This document shows, piece after piece, positions 16,059 to 26,056 of a stretch of 29,965 bases of DNA. The stretch lies in NCBI GenBank assembly GCA_036278935.1, contig DASUKA010000080.1:1-29965 (forward strand), written 5' to 3'. Under the pieces are notes generated by a model. It worked only from the letters and a program-made list of their open reading frames with translations, ran no database searches and was not told where the DNA came from. Position 1 is the stretch's first letter; the number at the start of each line of letters is the position of its first letter. The position numbers and the translations under genes are program-made. The DNA is from DASSNR01 sp036278935 (lineage in GTDB: Bacteria; Gemmatimonadota; Gemmatimonadetes; Gemmatimonadales; Gemmatimonadaceae).

Positions 16059-17483
16059 ATGCCTTCCCCCCGCACCACCTTTGAGAAGATCTGGGCCGAT
16101 CACATCGTCCGCCCCGCCACACCCGATACCCCGCCCGTCCTCTACATCGATCTCCACTTCATCCACGAAGTCACCTCGCCGCAGGCCTTCGCCGAGCTCC
16201 GCGCGCGCGGCCTCCGCGTCCGTCGTCCCGGTCGTACCATTGCGACCATGGACCACTCGACGCCCACCACTCCGCGCGATCGGCACGGCGTCATCCCCGT
16301 CCTCGACACCGAGGCCGCCGCCCAGCTCGCGCAGCTGGAGCGGAACGCGACGGACTTCGGCATCCCGCTCTTCGCGCTCGGTTCCGACCGGCAGGGGATC
16401 GTCCACGTCATCGGCCCGGAGCAGGGGCTCACGCAGCCCGGCATGACCATCGTCTGTGGCGACAGCCACACGAGCACACACGGGGCGTTCGGCGCGCTCG
16501 CCTTCGGCATCGGTACCTCCGAGGTGGGCCACGTGCTCGCCACGCAGTGCTTGTTGCAGCAGAAGCCGAAGACGATGGAGGTGCGCATCGATGGCCGCCT
16601 GCAGCCCGGTGTGACGGCCAAGGATGTGATTCTCGCGGTCATCGCGCAGATCGGGATCGGCGGCGGCACGGGACACGTGATCGAGTACACGGGCTCCGCC
16701 GTGCGCGCGCTCGGCATAGAGGAGCGGATGACCGTGTGCAACATGTCCATCGAAGGCGGCGCGCGCGCTGGGATGGTGGCGCCGGACGACACGACGTTCG
16801 AGTATGTGGCCAACCGCCCGTTCGCCCCCATGGGCGACGCGTGGGACGCGGCCCTCGCGCGCTGGCGTGCGCTGCGCACGGATGAGGGCGCCACGTACGA
16901 CCGCACGGTCACGCTCGACGCCGGTCGCCTCGCGCCGATGATCACCTACGGCACCAACCCGGGCATGGGCATGCCGATCGATGGCCGTGTGCCGAGCCCC
17001 ACCGAGCTCTCCGATGCCAGCCAACGCCAGGCGCTCGACAAGGCGCTCCGCTACATGGCGCTCGAGCCCGGCCAGCCGTTGCTCGGACGGCCGGTCGACG
17101 TGGTGTTCATCGGGAGCTGCACCAACTCGCGCATCACGGACCTGCGGCTCGCGGCCTCAGTTCTGCGCGGCCGCACGGTAGCGCCGGGCGTACGCGTGCT
17201 CGTCGTCCCCGGCTCACAGGAGGTCCGGCGCCAGGCGGCGGCCGAAGGGCTGGACGAGGTCTTCACGTCCGCGGGCGCCGAGTGGCGCGAGGCGGGGTGC
17301 TCGATGTGCATCGCGATGAACGGCGATCAGCTCTCGCCCGGCCAGTATGCGGTGAGCACCAGCAACCGGAACTTCGAGGGGCGTCAGGGGAAGGGGGGAC
17401 GCACCTTCCTCGCGAGTCCGCTCACCGCCGCCGCGAGCGCGGTGCGCGGCGCGATCAGCGATGTGCGCGAGCTCCTCAACTGA
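16059..17483 (+). CDS. leuC: 3-isopropylmalate dehydratase large subunit
   Basis: The product is 474 residues from ATG 16059 (MPSPRTTFEKIWADHIV, the usual start TxxEKIWxxH). With LeuD it isomerises 2-isopropylmalate to 3-isopropylmalate in leucine synthesis, using a 4Fe-4S cluster. The cluster cysteines are C354 (GSCTNSR), C414 and C417 (AGCSMCIAMN). Other family text: LHFIHEVTSPQAFAELR, TMDHSTPT, CGDSHTSTHGAFGALAFGIG, NMSIEGGARAGMVAPDDTTF. The length is normal for the bacterial LeuC type. It heads leuC-leuD-leuB, with 20 bp to leuD. Confidence 0.98.
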   Translation: MPSPRTTFEKIWADHIVRPATPDTPPVLYIDLHFIHEVTSPQAFAELRARGLRVRRPGRTIATMDHSTPTTPRDRHGVIPVLDTEAAAQLAQLERNATDFGIPLFALGSDRQGIVHVIGPEQGLTQPGMTIVCGDSHTSTHGAFGALAFGIGTSEVGHVLATQCLLQQKPKTMEVRIDGRLQPGVTAKDVILAVIAQIGIGGGTGHVIEYTGSAVRALGIEERMTVCNMSIEGGARAGMVAPDDTTFEYVANRPFAPMGDAWDAALARWRALRTDEGATYDRTVTLDAGRLAPMITYGTNPGMGMPIDGRVPSPTELSDASQRQALDKALRYMALEPGQPLLGRPVDVVFIGSCTNSRITDLRLAASVLRGRTVAPGVRVLVVPGSQEVRRQAAAEGLDEVFTSAGAEWREAGCSMCIAMNGDQLSPGQYAVSTSNRNFEGRQGKGGRTFLASPLTAAASAVRGAISDVRELLN

Positions 17484-17503
17484 CGAACGCGACCCATACC
17501 GCC

Positions 17504-18109
17504 ATGGACCCGATCACCACCTTCAGTGCGACCGCCGTCGTTCTCCCCAGCGAGAACGTCGACACCGACCAGATCATCCCCGCGCGCGTTCTCAAGACGA
17601 CGGCGCGCGCCGGGCTCGGCGCACACCTATTCGCCGACTGGCGCTATGACGCCGACGGCTCACCACGCGCGGAGTTCATCCTCAACCGCCCCGAGTCGTG
17701 TGGCGCGCATATCCTCGTTGCCGGACACAACTTTGGATGCGGCTCCTCACGCGAGCACGCGCCGTGGGCCCTTCTGGATTACGGCTTCCGCGCCATCGTC
17801 AGCACGCGTTTCGCGGACATCTTCCGCAACAACGCGCTCGGCAACGGGCTCTTGCCCATCGCCGTGGACGCGGAGATCCACCGCACGCTCGTTCATGAGA
17901 TCGAGCGTGCGCCATCGGCCAGGCTCACTGTGGATCTCGCGAGCCAGTCGCTCACACTTCCCGACGGTACGAACATCACGTTTCCCATCGACCCCTTTGC
18001 CAAGCACTGTCTGCTCCACGGGACGGACCCGCTCGGCTTCCTGCTCGGGCAGCAGGCAGCCATCTCCGCATACGAGGCGGATCATCCGGCGCGCATGAGC
18101 ACCGTCTGA
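17504..18109 (+). CDS. leuD: 3-isopropylmalate dehydratase small subunit
   Basis: The product is 201 residues from ATG 17504 (MDPITTFSATAVVLPSENVD); the frame is open upstream but that part is the antisense-like third frame of leuC. Family signatures are NVDTDQIIPARVLK, NFGCGSSREHAPWAL, IVSTRFADIFRNNALGNGLLPI and a C-terminal PFAKHCLLHGTDPLGFLL. It forms the swivelling domain of the aconitase-like LeuCD enzyme. Twenty bp separate it from leuC and 2 bp from leuB. Confidence 0.98.
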   Translation: MDPITTFSATAVVLPSENVDTDQIIPARVLKTTARAGLGAHLFADWRYDADGSPRAEFILNRPESCGAHILVAGHNFGCGSSREHAPWALLDYGFRAIVSTRFADIFRNNALGNGLLPIAVDAEIHRTLVHEIERAPSARLTVDLASQSLTLPDGTNITFPIDPFAKHCLLHGTDPLGFLLGQQAAISAYEADHPARMSTV

Positions 18110-18111
18110 CG

Positions 18112-19257
18112 ATGCACGCCATCATCACGATTCTTCCCGGCGACGGCATCGGCCCCGAGGTAGCGGGCGAGGGTGCGCGTATGCTCCGCGCAGTCGCGAG
18201 CCACTGGGGGCATCGCTTCGAGCTGCGCGAATCGCTCATCGGCGGCGCGGCTATCGACGCGACCGGCAATCCGCTCCCCGATGAGACCATTGCCCTCTGC
18301 CGCAAATCCGACGCGGTGCTCCTCGGCGCCGTGGGCGGCCCCAAGTGGGACGACCCCAACGCGCGCGTGCGGCCCGAGCAGGGGCTCCTGGGTCTCCGCA
18401 AGGCGCTTGGCGTCTACGCCAACCTGCGACCCGTCACCGTGCATCCATCGATGGCGACCGCATCGCCTGTTCGCGCCGAGCGATTGCGGGGTGTGGACCT
18501 GCTGGTCGTGCGCGAGCTCACGGGCGGCATCTACTTCTGCGACAAGCGGCGCGAACAGATGGATGGCGGCGGCGAGCGCGCGGTGGACGTCTGTACCTAC
18601 ACCACGGACGAGATCGAGCGTGTGGTACGCGCGGCTGCACTGTTCGCGCGGAGCCGGCGCAAGCTCCTCACCCTGGTGGACAAGGCCAACGTCCTCGAGA
18701 CGTCGCGGCTCTGGCGCAGCGTGACCACGCGCGTGATGCGCGATGAGTTCCCTGACGTCCAGCTCGAGCATCTGCTCGTGGACGCATGCGCCATGCATCT
18801 GCTCAGCCGGCCGGCGCACTTCGATGTGATCGTCACCGAGAACATGTTCGGCGACATCCTCACCGACGAAGCGTCGATGCTCGCCGGCTCGATGGGGCTC
18901 CTGCCATCGGCATCGCTCGGCGCGCCATGCGACGGCTCGGCAGCGCGTGGTGCGCACGATGGCACGACGCGCATGGGATTGTACGAGCCCATCCATGGCT
19001 CGGCGCCCGATATCGCCGGCAAAGGAATCGCGAACCCGCTCGGCGCCATCTCGAGCGTCGCGATGCTGCTGCGCTACTCGCTCGGCCTCCACGAGGAGGC
19101 GGACGCCGTGGAGGTGGCGGTCGCAGCGGTGCTCGATGATGGATGTGTGACAGCGGACATCGCTGCCGGTGCACGGAGCTACACCACGAGCGAGGTCGGG
19201 CGCGCTGTGGCCGAACGCATGGAGAACCGTGCAGAGGCACGACGTGTTCGCGCTTGA
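18112..19257 (+). CDS. leuB: 3-isopropylmalate dehydrogenase
   Basis: The product is 381 residues from ATG 18112. It oxidatively decarboxylates 3-isopropylmalate with NAD to 2-oxoisocaproate precursor. Signatures: ILPGDGIGPEV at the start, GAVGGPKWDDP, the substrate-binding QGLLGLRKALGVYANLRP, RELTGGIYFCDKR, LVDKANVLETSRLWR, and the metal/NAD segment ENMFGDILTDEASMLAGSMG followed by YEPIHGSAPDIAGKGIANP. Slightly longer than the usual 350-365 residues, with an Arg/Ala-rich end. Its stop codon lies inside the -35 box of the leuA promoter. Confidence 0.98.
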   Translation: MHAIITILPGDGIGPEVAGEGARMLRAVASHWGHRFELRESLIGGAAIDATGNPLPDETIALCRKSDAVLLGAVGGPKWDDPNARVRPEQGLLGLRKALGVYANLRPVTVHPSMATASPVRAERLRGVDLLVVRELTGGIYFCDKRREQMDGGGERAVDVCTYTTDEIERVVRAAALFARSRRKLLTLVDKANVLETSRLWRSVTTRVMRDEFPDVQLEHLLVDACAMHLLSRPAHFDVIVTENMFGDILTDEASMLAGSMGLLPSASLGAPCDGSAARGAHDGTTRMGLYEPIHGSAPDIAGKGIANPLGAISSVAMLLRYSLGLHEEADAVEVAVAAVLDDGCVTADIAAGARSYTTSEVGRAVAERMENRAEARRVRA

Positions 19258-19283
19258 CAGCACCGCGTGTCGTCCCCTATACT
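19254..19283 (+). promoter_or_regulatory. Promoter of leuL-leuA
   Basis: Perfect TTGACA (19254-19259), 18-nt spacer, TATACT (19278-19283, five of six). The leuB stop TGA is bases 2-4 of the -35 box. The start site would be near 19290, about 27 nt before the leader peptide ATG. Confidence 0.8.
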
Positions 19284-19316
19284 CTCGACCGATTCCGTAC
19301 TCACACCCGCCGACAG

Positions 19317-19412
19317 ATGCCGCACATCGCCGCGCAACTCCTCCTTAGTCTCCTTATTTGCGCCCTGCTTCTTAGCAAGGGCATTTCGGCGTTTGGGAGG
19401 CGCGCGGTGTAA
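19317..19412 (+). CDS. leuL: Leucine-rich leader peptide of the leuA attenuator
   Basis: A 31-codon ORF from ATG 19317 to TAA 19410-19412. Codons 8-19 read LLLSLLICALLL, with eight Leu codons between 19338 and 19373: CTT four times, CTC three times, CTG once. CTT is uncommon in the surrounding genes, which use CTC and CTG, so charging of a minor tRNA-Leu may matter. There is no clear Shine-Dalgarno. It follows a strong promoter and precedes two terminators and leuA, the arrangement of amino-acid leader peptides such as enterobacterial LeuL. The peptide itself probably has no role; ribosome position on it is the signal. Being named by position and Leu codons, it need not be homologous to enterobacterial leuL. 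Confidence 0.85.
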   Translation: MPHIAAQLLLSLLICALLLSKGISAFGRRAV

Positions 19413-19472
19413 GCATAGCAGCGGTTGAGCGCACGGCCCCTCCCGAACCCCCGGGAGGGGCCTTTGAGTTTT
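19391..19472 (+). promoter_or_regulatory. Attenuator: antiterminator segment and first intrinsic terminator
   Basis: Terminator: GGCCCCTCCCG (19435-19445) pairs fully with CGGGAGGGGCC (19452-19462), 6-nt loop, then TTTGAGTTTT. Antiterminator: GTTTGGGAGG (19391-19400), inside the last leader codons, pairs at all ten positions (one G-U) with CCTCCCGAAC (19439-19448), which is the 5' arm and loop of the terminator. The GGAGG of the same segment can instead pair with CCTCC (19340-19344) over the first Leu codons. A ribosome stalled on the Leu codons leaves 19391-19400 free to pair; one reaching the stop codon covers it and lets the terminator form. Confidence 0.8.
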
Positions 19473-19473
19473 C

Positions 19474-19502
19474 AAGCCCTTCCTGAACCGGGGAGGGCTT
19501 TT
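19474..19502 (+). terminator. Second intrinsic terminator before leuA
   Basis: AAGCCCTTCC (19474-19483) pairs with GGGAGGGCTT (19491-19500; one G-U), 7-nt loop, followed by TT to complete a TTTT run (19499-19502). Its GCCCTT (19476-19481) is complementary to AAGGGC (19377-19382) in the leader, which can also close a local hairpin with GCCCTGCT (19362-19369). Confidence 0.75.
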
Positions 19503-19528
19503 GCTTACCGATTCACCACGGACCACGC

Positions 19529-21214
<1,686 letters not shown>

Positions 21215-21357
21215 GGAAAGCGTGCACCGGTGAGCGGGAGCGCGATGACATCATCACTGAAGCGGGTGACAGCAGTTGCCGAGTCGCGGCCACGCGTCTG
21301 GAGGACTAAATTCTCACTGGTCCGGCGCCGTTTCCGCCCCACCCTAGCCACGCGTCC

Positions 21358-22740
21358 GTGAAAGGCTTCGTCCCCACGCCCGAGCCCGTCGTCGACCTCA
21401 TGGTCGAGAAGCTCTTCCATGAGCGGCCGCCGAGCGCGCGCTCGAGAGTCCTCGATCCCGGCTGCGGGCGCGGCGCCTTTGTGGAGGGCATCATCCGCTG
21501 GTGCTCGAAGCATGAACTCCCCGTCCCGTCGATTCTCGGCATCGAGTCCAATCCGGCGCACGTCGCCTATCTCCGAGAGTACTTCGCCGACGTCCCGCGC
21601 GTCGCCATCCAGGAGGCGGACTTCCTCCTCTCGTCGCATGGCAGCGTCGACTATGTGATCGGCAACCCGCCCTACGTCGCGATCACCGCGCTATCGGATG
21701 TCGAGCGAGCGCAGTACCGGCGCACGTACCGGACGGCACGTGGGCGGTTCGATCTCTACCTGCTCTTCTTCGAGCAAGCGCTGCGGTTGTTGAAACCCCG
21801 CGGGCGCCTCGTCTTCATCACGCCGGAGAAGTATCTCTACGTCGAGACGGCTGCGCCGCTCCGTCGCCTGTTGTCCGAGCGCGGCGTGGACGAGTTGCAC
21901 TTCCTCGATGAGGAGACGTTTGCCGGTCTCGTCACCTATCCGCTGGTGACTACCGTGGGTGGAGCCGCATCGCCCACCGCCACACGCGTAATCGACAGAA
22001 CCGGCATCGCTCGACGTATCCGGCCGCTGGAGGGCCATACATCATGGATGCCGTCGGTGCGCGGAGCGAGCATACCCTCGGGTGCGGTCAGACTGGAAGA
22101 CGTCGCCATCCGCATCAGCTGCGGGGTCGCGACCGGCGCTGACTCGGTGTTCGTCGTCCGCGATTCCGCGCTCGCTCCCCGCTTGCGCGCGTTCGCGCAT
22201 CCGACGATTGCTGGACGAGACATCACCTGCACGAGCCTGCCGGTCCTTGATCGGTCGCTGTTGATTCCGTATGACAGAGATGGGCATCTCTTGCCCGAGA
22301 CGAAGCTGGGAAAGTTCGGTGACTATCTGTCCGATGCGGAACGGAAGGCCAGGCTGCTCGGACGTACCTGCGTCGCATCGAAGCCCTGGTATGCGTTCCA
22401 CGAGAACCCGCCGCTCAGGGACATTCTGCGCCCGAAGATTCTCTGCAAGGACATCGGCGCTACCCCGCTCTTTGTTGTCGACCACGAGGGCACGATCGTC
22501 CCACGCCACTCCGTGTACTACATCGTCCCGGCGAACCCCGAGCGCATCGACGAGCTGGCGGAGTATCTGAATTCGGAAGCGGCGGCGAGTTGGCTCCGCG
22601 ATCATTGCCAGCGAGCGGCAAGTGGGTTTCTACGGCTACAGAGTCACGTGCTCAAGAAGTTGCCACTCCCCACATCGCTCGAATCCCTCGCCCCGCAGTT
22701 GGATCTCGTTCCAGCAGGACCGCATCGACGCTCGGCATGA
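21358..22740 (+). CDS. N6-adenine DNA methyltransferase of the TaqI/Eco57I type (type II R-M)
   Basis: The product is 460 residues from GTG 21358; this start retains motif X (FVPTPEPVVDLMVEKL), so the later ATG at 21397 is unlikely. SAM-binding motif I is VLDPGCGRGAF (31-41) and the catalytic motif IV is NPPY (103-106), giving the gamma-class order. Residues about 230-450 are a target-recognition domain with ISCGVATGADSVFVV and IAGRDI, as in M.TaqI-like enzymes. It should methylate adenine in the site cut by the downstream protein. The gene overlaps the next one by ATGA. Base composition appears somewhat less GC-rich than the leu genes, in keeping with transfer. Confidence 0.9.
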   Translation: MKGFVPTPEPVVDLMVEKLFHERPPSARSRVLDPGCGRGAFVEGIIRWCSKHELPVPSILGIESNPAHVAYLREYFADVPRVAIQEADFLLSSHGSVDYVIGNPPYVAITALSDVERAQYRRTYRTARGRFDLYLLFFEQALRLLKPRGRLVFITPEKYLYVETAAPLRRLLSERGVDELHFLDEETFAGLVTYPLVTTVGGAASPTATRVIDRTGIARRIRPLEGHTSWMPSVRGASIPSGAVRLEDVAIRISCGVATGADSVFVVRDSALAPRLRAFAHPTIAGRDITCTSLPVLDRSLLIPYDRDGHLLPETKLGKFGDYLSDAERKARLLGRTCVASKPWYAFHENPPLRDILRPKILCKDIGATPLFVVDHEGTIVPRHSVYYIVPANPERIDELAEYLNSEAAASWLRDHCQRAASGFLRLQSHVLKKLPLPTSLESLAPQLDLVPAGPHRRSA

Positions 22741-23516
22741 ACACGCCGTTCGACAAGGCTATCGCCGCGATCGCGGCAGCACGCTATCATAATCATCGCC
22801 TCGAAGCGCACTCCGACACCGTCAGCACGGCGCTCTTCGATGACCTGCTCGAGCTGTGCGGCCCGCTTCGAGCAGATGTCGACAACGGGATCGTGAAGGC
22901 GTGGAAGAATGTGTCCGCCCCGGGAGACCGGCTGCGGAAAGTCGATCTGTTCGTGGGCGAGCCGGACTCTCAAGGGTTGCCGGACATCCACAAGGTCCGC
23001 ATCGCCGTCGAGAACAAGTCGGTGATCACGGCACATCGCAACGTCACGAGCCGGTTCGACGACCTTCGGAAAGTCCTCTCCGCCATTCACGCCGCCCGCC
23101 CCGAGGCGCTGCTCGTCGCGACGGTGCTCGTTGGTCTGAGCCCGCGAGTGCTCAACATCCCCGACCAGGTGCATAAGTTCTACCGGGATCGTGAGGACGA
23201 ATTCGAGAACGACGTGCTTCCACGCCTGTCGAGCGGCGATGCGACGCTCTGGGAGGAGTTCAATTGGGCGGCAAGCCGGAACCGCCCGCCCGACGCCGCA
23301 AAGACCGTCGAACTCCTGCACACCTTGCCCACGCGTCCGCCCAGTCACACGCACGTAGAAGGCTACGACTACGTGCTGCTCGTGCCCGTGAAGATCGACA
23401 ACGTCAATCCTCCGTCCCTGCCGCGCCCGAATGAGCTTGGCATCGATGTCGACAAGGAATACCGGCGCATGCTGGAGAAGCTCTGCTCCGGGTATACCGC
23501 CCGCTGGCATATGTAG
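22737..23516 (+). CDS. Putative type II restriction endonuclease partner
   Basis: The product is 259 residues from ATG 22737, whose ATG overlaps the methyltransferase stop (ATGA), so translation is coupled. Residues 64-94 contain DRLRKVDLFVGEP and VRIAVENKS: D70 followed by E92-x-K94 fits a PD-(D/E)xK nuclease core. The rest has a helix-rich N-terminus (TALFDDLLELCG) and a C-terminus with GYDYVLLVPVKIDNV. I do not recognise a named family. Function as the cognate restriction enzyme is inferred from the methylase partner and the nuclease-like motif. Confidence 0.7.
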   Translation: MNTPFDKAIAAIAAARYHNHRLEAHSDTVSTALFDDLLELCGPLRADVDNGIVKAWKNVSAPGDRLRKVDLFVGEPDSQGLPDIHKVRIAVENKSVITAHRNVTSRFDDLRKVLSAIHAARPEALLVATVLVGLSPRVLNIPDQVHKFYRDREDEFENDVLPRLSSGDATLWEEFNWAASRNRPPDAAKTVELLHTLPTRPPSHTHVEGYDYVLLVPVKIDNVNPPSLPRPNELGIDVDKEYRRMLEKLCSGYTARWHM

Positions 23517-23705
23517 GCGGCCACCGTCTTCCTCCCGCGCCCCCTTCCCCCCGCGCCGTCCCCGCTGCAACATCTCCCCCGAGCATCCGCTACCCGCTCC
23601 TCGCGACCGCTCCCCAAGTCTCCACTCGAGCCCGGACCCGTTGCGGCGCGCCGTTCATTGCTCGTCGCACTCCGTCGCTCTTTCCTCCCTCACGTCCCAC
23701 CCGTG
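23517..23705 (+). other. C-rich, G-poor intergenic region (possible Rho loading site)
   Basis: The plus-strand RNA from this gap is strongly pyrimidine-rich (CTTCCTCCCGCGCCCCC, CATCTCCCCCGAGCATCC) with few Gs over about 23525-23640, the composition of Rho utilisation sites. No hairpin terminator was found after the restriction gene and no clear promoter before the peptidase. Confidence 0.35.
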
Positions 23706-25952
23706 ATGATGCGCTCATTCTCATCCGCCGCCTCGCTCACCGCACTCGGCGCCGCGCTCCTCTTCGCCGCGCCGCTCCTCGCACAGCAACCCGCCACCCA
23801 ACTCCCCATCCGCGGCTTTCCCGCCGATGCGCTCGCGCAGGAGGCGCAGCTCGAAACTCGCTTCCGCGCCATCCCGAACGCCGACACGCTGCGCAATCAG
23901 TTGCGCATCCTGAGCGAGAACCCGCACGAGGCGGGCACCGAGCGCTCGCATCACGTGGCCGAGCTCATCCTCGCGCGCTTCAAGTCGTACGGACTCGACG
24001 CGCACATCGAGCAGTTCCAGGCGCTCATGCCGCGTCCCATCTCGCGCAGGCTCGAACTGGTGGGTCCCACGCACTACACCGCCAAGCTCAAGGAGACACC
24101 AGTCAAGGGGGACAAGGACTCGGGCGACGCGAACCAGCTCCCCACCTTCAACGCCTATTCGCCCGACGGTGATGTGACGGCGCCGCTGGTGTACGTGAAC
24201 TACGGCATCCCCGCCGACTACACGGTGCTCGACTCGCTCGGCATCAGTGTGAAAGGCGCGATCGTGATCGCGCGCTACGGGCGCTCCTGGCGCGGCATCA
24301 AGTCCAAGCTCGCGGCGCAGCACGGCGCGGTGGGGTGCATCATCTACAGCGATCCGCGCGATGATGGCTACTGGGCGAATGACGTGTACCCGAAAGGGCC
24401 GATGCGGCCGCCGCAGGGGGTGCAGCGTGGCAGCGTGATGGACATGCCCACCTATCCGGGCGATCCGCTCTCGCCGGGGTGGGCGTCGGAGCCGGGCGCG
24501 CGCCAGCTCACCATCAAGGAAGCCAAGACCATCGCGCTCATCCCCACGCTCCCCATCGGCTACGGCGACGCGCTCCCCCTTCTCAAAGCGATCGGCGGCC
24601 CGGTCGCACCGACCGCGTGGCGCGGCGCGCTCCCCATCACGTATCACGTCGGCCCAGGGCCGGCGAAGGTTCATCTCGCGCTCAAGTTCGACTGGAAGTC
24701 GCGCCCGCTCTATGACGTCATCGCGCGCATTCCGGGCTCGGTATGGCCCGACCAATGGGCCATCTGGGGCAACCATCACGATGGCTGGGTGAATGGCGCC
24801 GACGATCCGCTCTCCGGGCAGGTGTCACTGGACGAGGCGGCGCGCGCCATGGGCACGCTGCTCAAGACGGGATGGCGGCCCAAGCGCACGATCATCTTCG
24901 CGGCCTGGGATGGCGAGGAGTGGGGATTGCTCGGCTCCACCGAGTGGGCGGAGAAGCATCGCGCGGAGCTGGCGCAGAAAACGGTGGCCTACATCAACAG
25001 CGACACGAACGCGAAGGGATGGCTCGGGGTGTCCGGCTCGCATTCGCTGCAGACCTTCATGGAGCAGGTGGCGCGAGACATCCGCGATCCGAAGACGGGG
25101 AAGAGCGTGCTGGATGCGGTGCTCGCGCGCCGTAATGCCCGGCGCTCACGCGCGCAGCGACCGGCAACCGGCGGGCGAACCGCGCGCAACGGGAGCGGCA
25201 GCGCTGCCGCGGATACGACGTACCGCATCGGAGCGCTCGGCTCCGGCTCCGACTATACGGCGTTCCTCGATTTCGTGGGCGTCCCTTCGCTCAGCGTCGC
25301 CTACGGTGGAGGCACGCAGGCCGGCGTCTATCACTCGATCTACGACTCGTACGACTTCTACACCCGCTTCTACGACTCGACGTTCGCCTACGAGGTGGCC
25401 GAGGCGCAGACGGTGGGGACGGCGCTGCTCCGTCTGGCCGATGCACCCGTGCTCCCCTTCGAGTTCACGAATGTCGCGAGCACCTATCGTGGGTACGCCG
25501 AGGAGATTCAGCGCGAAGCCAGGCGCAACCCGGCGACCAGGTCGTTGGATCTGAGCGCGGTTCTCGCCTCTATCGGCCGGCTGCAGCAGGCCGGCGAGCG
25601 CTACGAGGCCGCGTTGGCGCCGGTGACGCAGATGTCCAGCGCCCAGCTCAGCGCGCACGCTGCGCAGCTCGGGAGGGTGAACGCGATCCTCTTCCACACC
25701 GAGCACGCACTCACCGATTCCGCCGGTCTCGACAACCGCTCGTGGTTCAAGCACCTCATCTACGCGCCGGGCTTCTACACGGGCTACGGCGTGAAGACGA
25801 TGCCCGGCATTCGCGAAGCGGTGGAGGATGTACCGAACGGCGCGGTCGCCCAGCGCGAAGCCGGCCGCGTGGCCGCCGCCATCGGCCGGATGGCCGCGCA
25901 GGTGGATTCGGCGGCGACGGCGCTCGTGTACGCGGTAGGAAGCGGGGTATGA
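23706..25952 (+). CDS. Exported M28-family metallopeptidase, glutamate carboxypeptidase II-like
   Basis: The product is 748 residues from ATG 23706 (a second ATG follows at once; GTG 23703 is also in frame). Residues 1-27 are a signal peptide ending LLAQQ. A PA domain is inserted (about 155-330, with APLVYVNYGIPADY and GAIVIARYGRSWRG). The two-zinc site matches GCPII/PSMA: H357 in GNHHDGW, D367 in GADDPLSG, E404 (catalytic) and E405 in DGEEWGLLGS, D433 in NSDTN, H543 in YHSIYDSY. The C-terminal ~170 residues are the TfR-like dimerisation domain, including WFKHLIYAPGFYTGYG. A low-complexity Arg/Ala/Gly insertion lies at 475-505. It probably trims peptides outside the cytoplasm. Confidence 0.95.
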   Translation: MMRSFSSAASLTALGAALLFAAPLLAQQPATQLPIRGFPADALAQEAQLETRFRAIPNADTLRNQLRILSENPHEAGTERSHHVAELILARFKSYGLDAHIEQFQALMPRPISRRLELVGPTHYTAKLKETPVKGDKDSGDANQLPTFNAYSPDGDVTAPLVYVNYGIPADYTVLDSLGISVKGAIVIARYGRSWRGIKSKLAAQHGAVGCIIYSDPRDDGYWANDVYPKGPMRPPQGVQRGSVMDMPTYPGDPLSPGWASEPGARQLTIKEAKTIALIPTLPIGYGDALPLLKAIGGPVAPTAWRGALPITYHVGPGPAKVHLALKFDWKSRPLYDVIARIPGSVWPDQWAIWGNHHDGWVNGADDPLSGQVSLDEAARAMGTLLKTGWRPKRTIIFAAWDGEEWGLLGSTEWAEKHRAELAQKTVAYINSDTNAKGWLGVSGSHSLQTFMEQVARDIRDPKTGKSVLDAVLARRNARRSRAQRPATGGRTARNGSGSAAADTTYRIGALGSGSDYTAFLDFVGVPSLSVAYGGGTQAGVYHSIYDSYDFYTRFYDSTFAYEVAEAQTVGTALLRLADAPVLPFEFTNVASTYRGYAEEIQREARRNPATRSLDLSAVLASIGRLQQAGERYEAALAPVTQMSSAQLSAHAAQLGRVNAILFHTEHALTDSAGLDNRSWFKHLIYAPGFYTGYGVKTMPGIREAVEDVPNGAVAQREAGRVAAAIGRMAAQVDSAATALVYAVGSGV

Positions 25953-26056
25953 GGGATGAGTTATGAGTTGCGGGTGATGAGAGTTGTGGGTGATGAGTAA
26001 CGAGTACGAGTAGTGGGAGAACCGTTACTCAGAACTCATAACCCATAACTCATACC
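25946..26056. terminator. Long inverted repeat at the ends of convergent peptidase and DedA genes
   Basis: Arms 25946-25969 and 26033-26056 match at 21 of 24 positions and start at GGTATGAG on each strand, which contains the stop codon TGA of each gene. The 63-nt interior is low-complexity GATGAG/GAGTTG-like text. It is likely a bidirectional terminator; no U-tract. Confidence 0.55.

Noticed and set aside
15869..16084. Small ORF before leuC as a possible leucine leader peptide
   Set aside because: Few Leu codons, no run of them and no terminator hairpin after it.
18082..19263. Long minus-strand open frame opposite leuB
   Set aside because: Antisense shadow of leuB caused by high GC.
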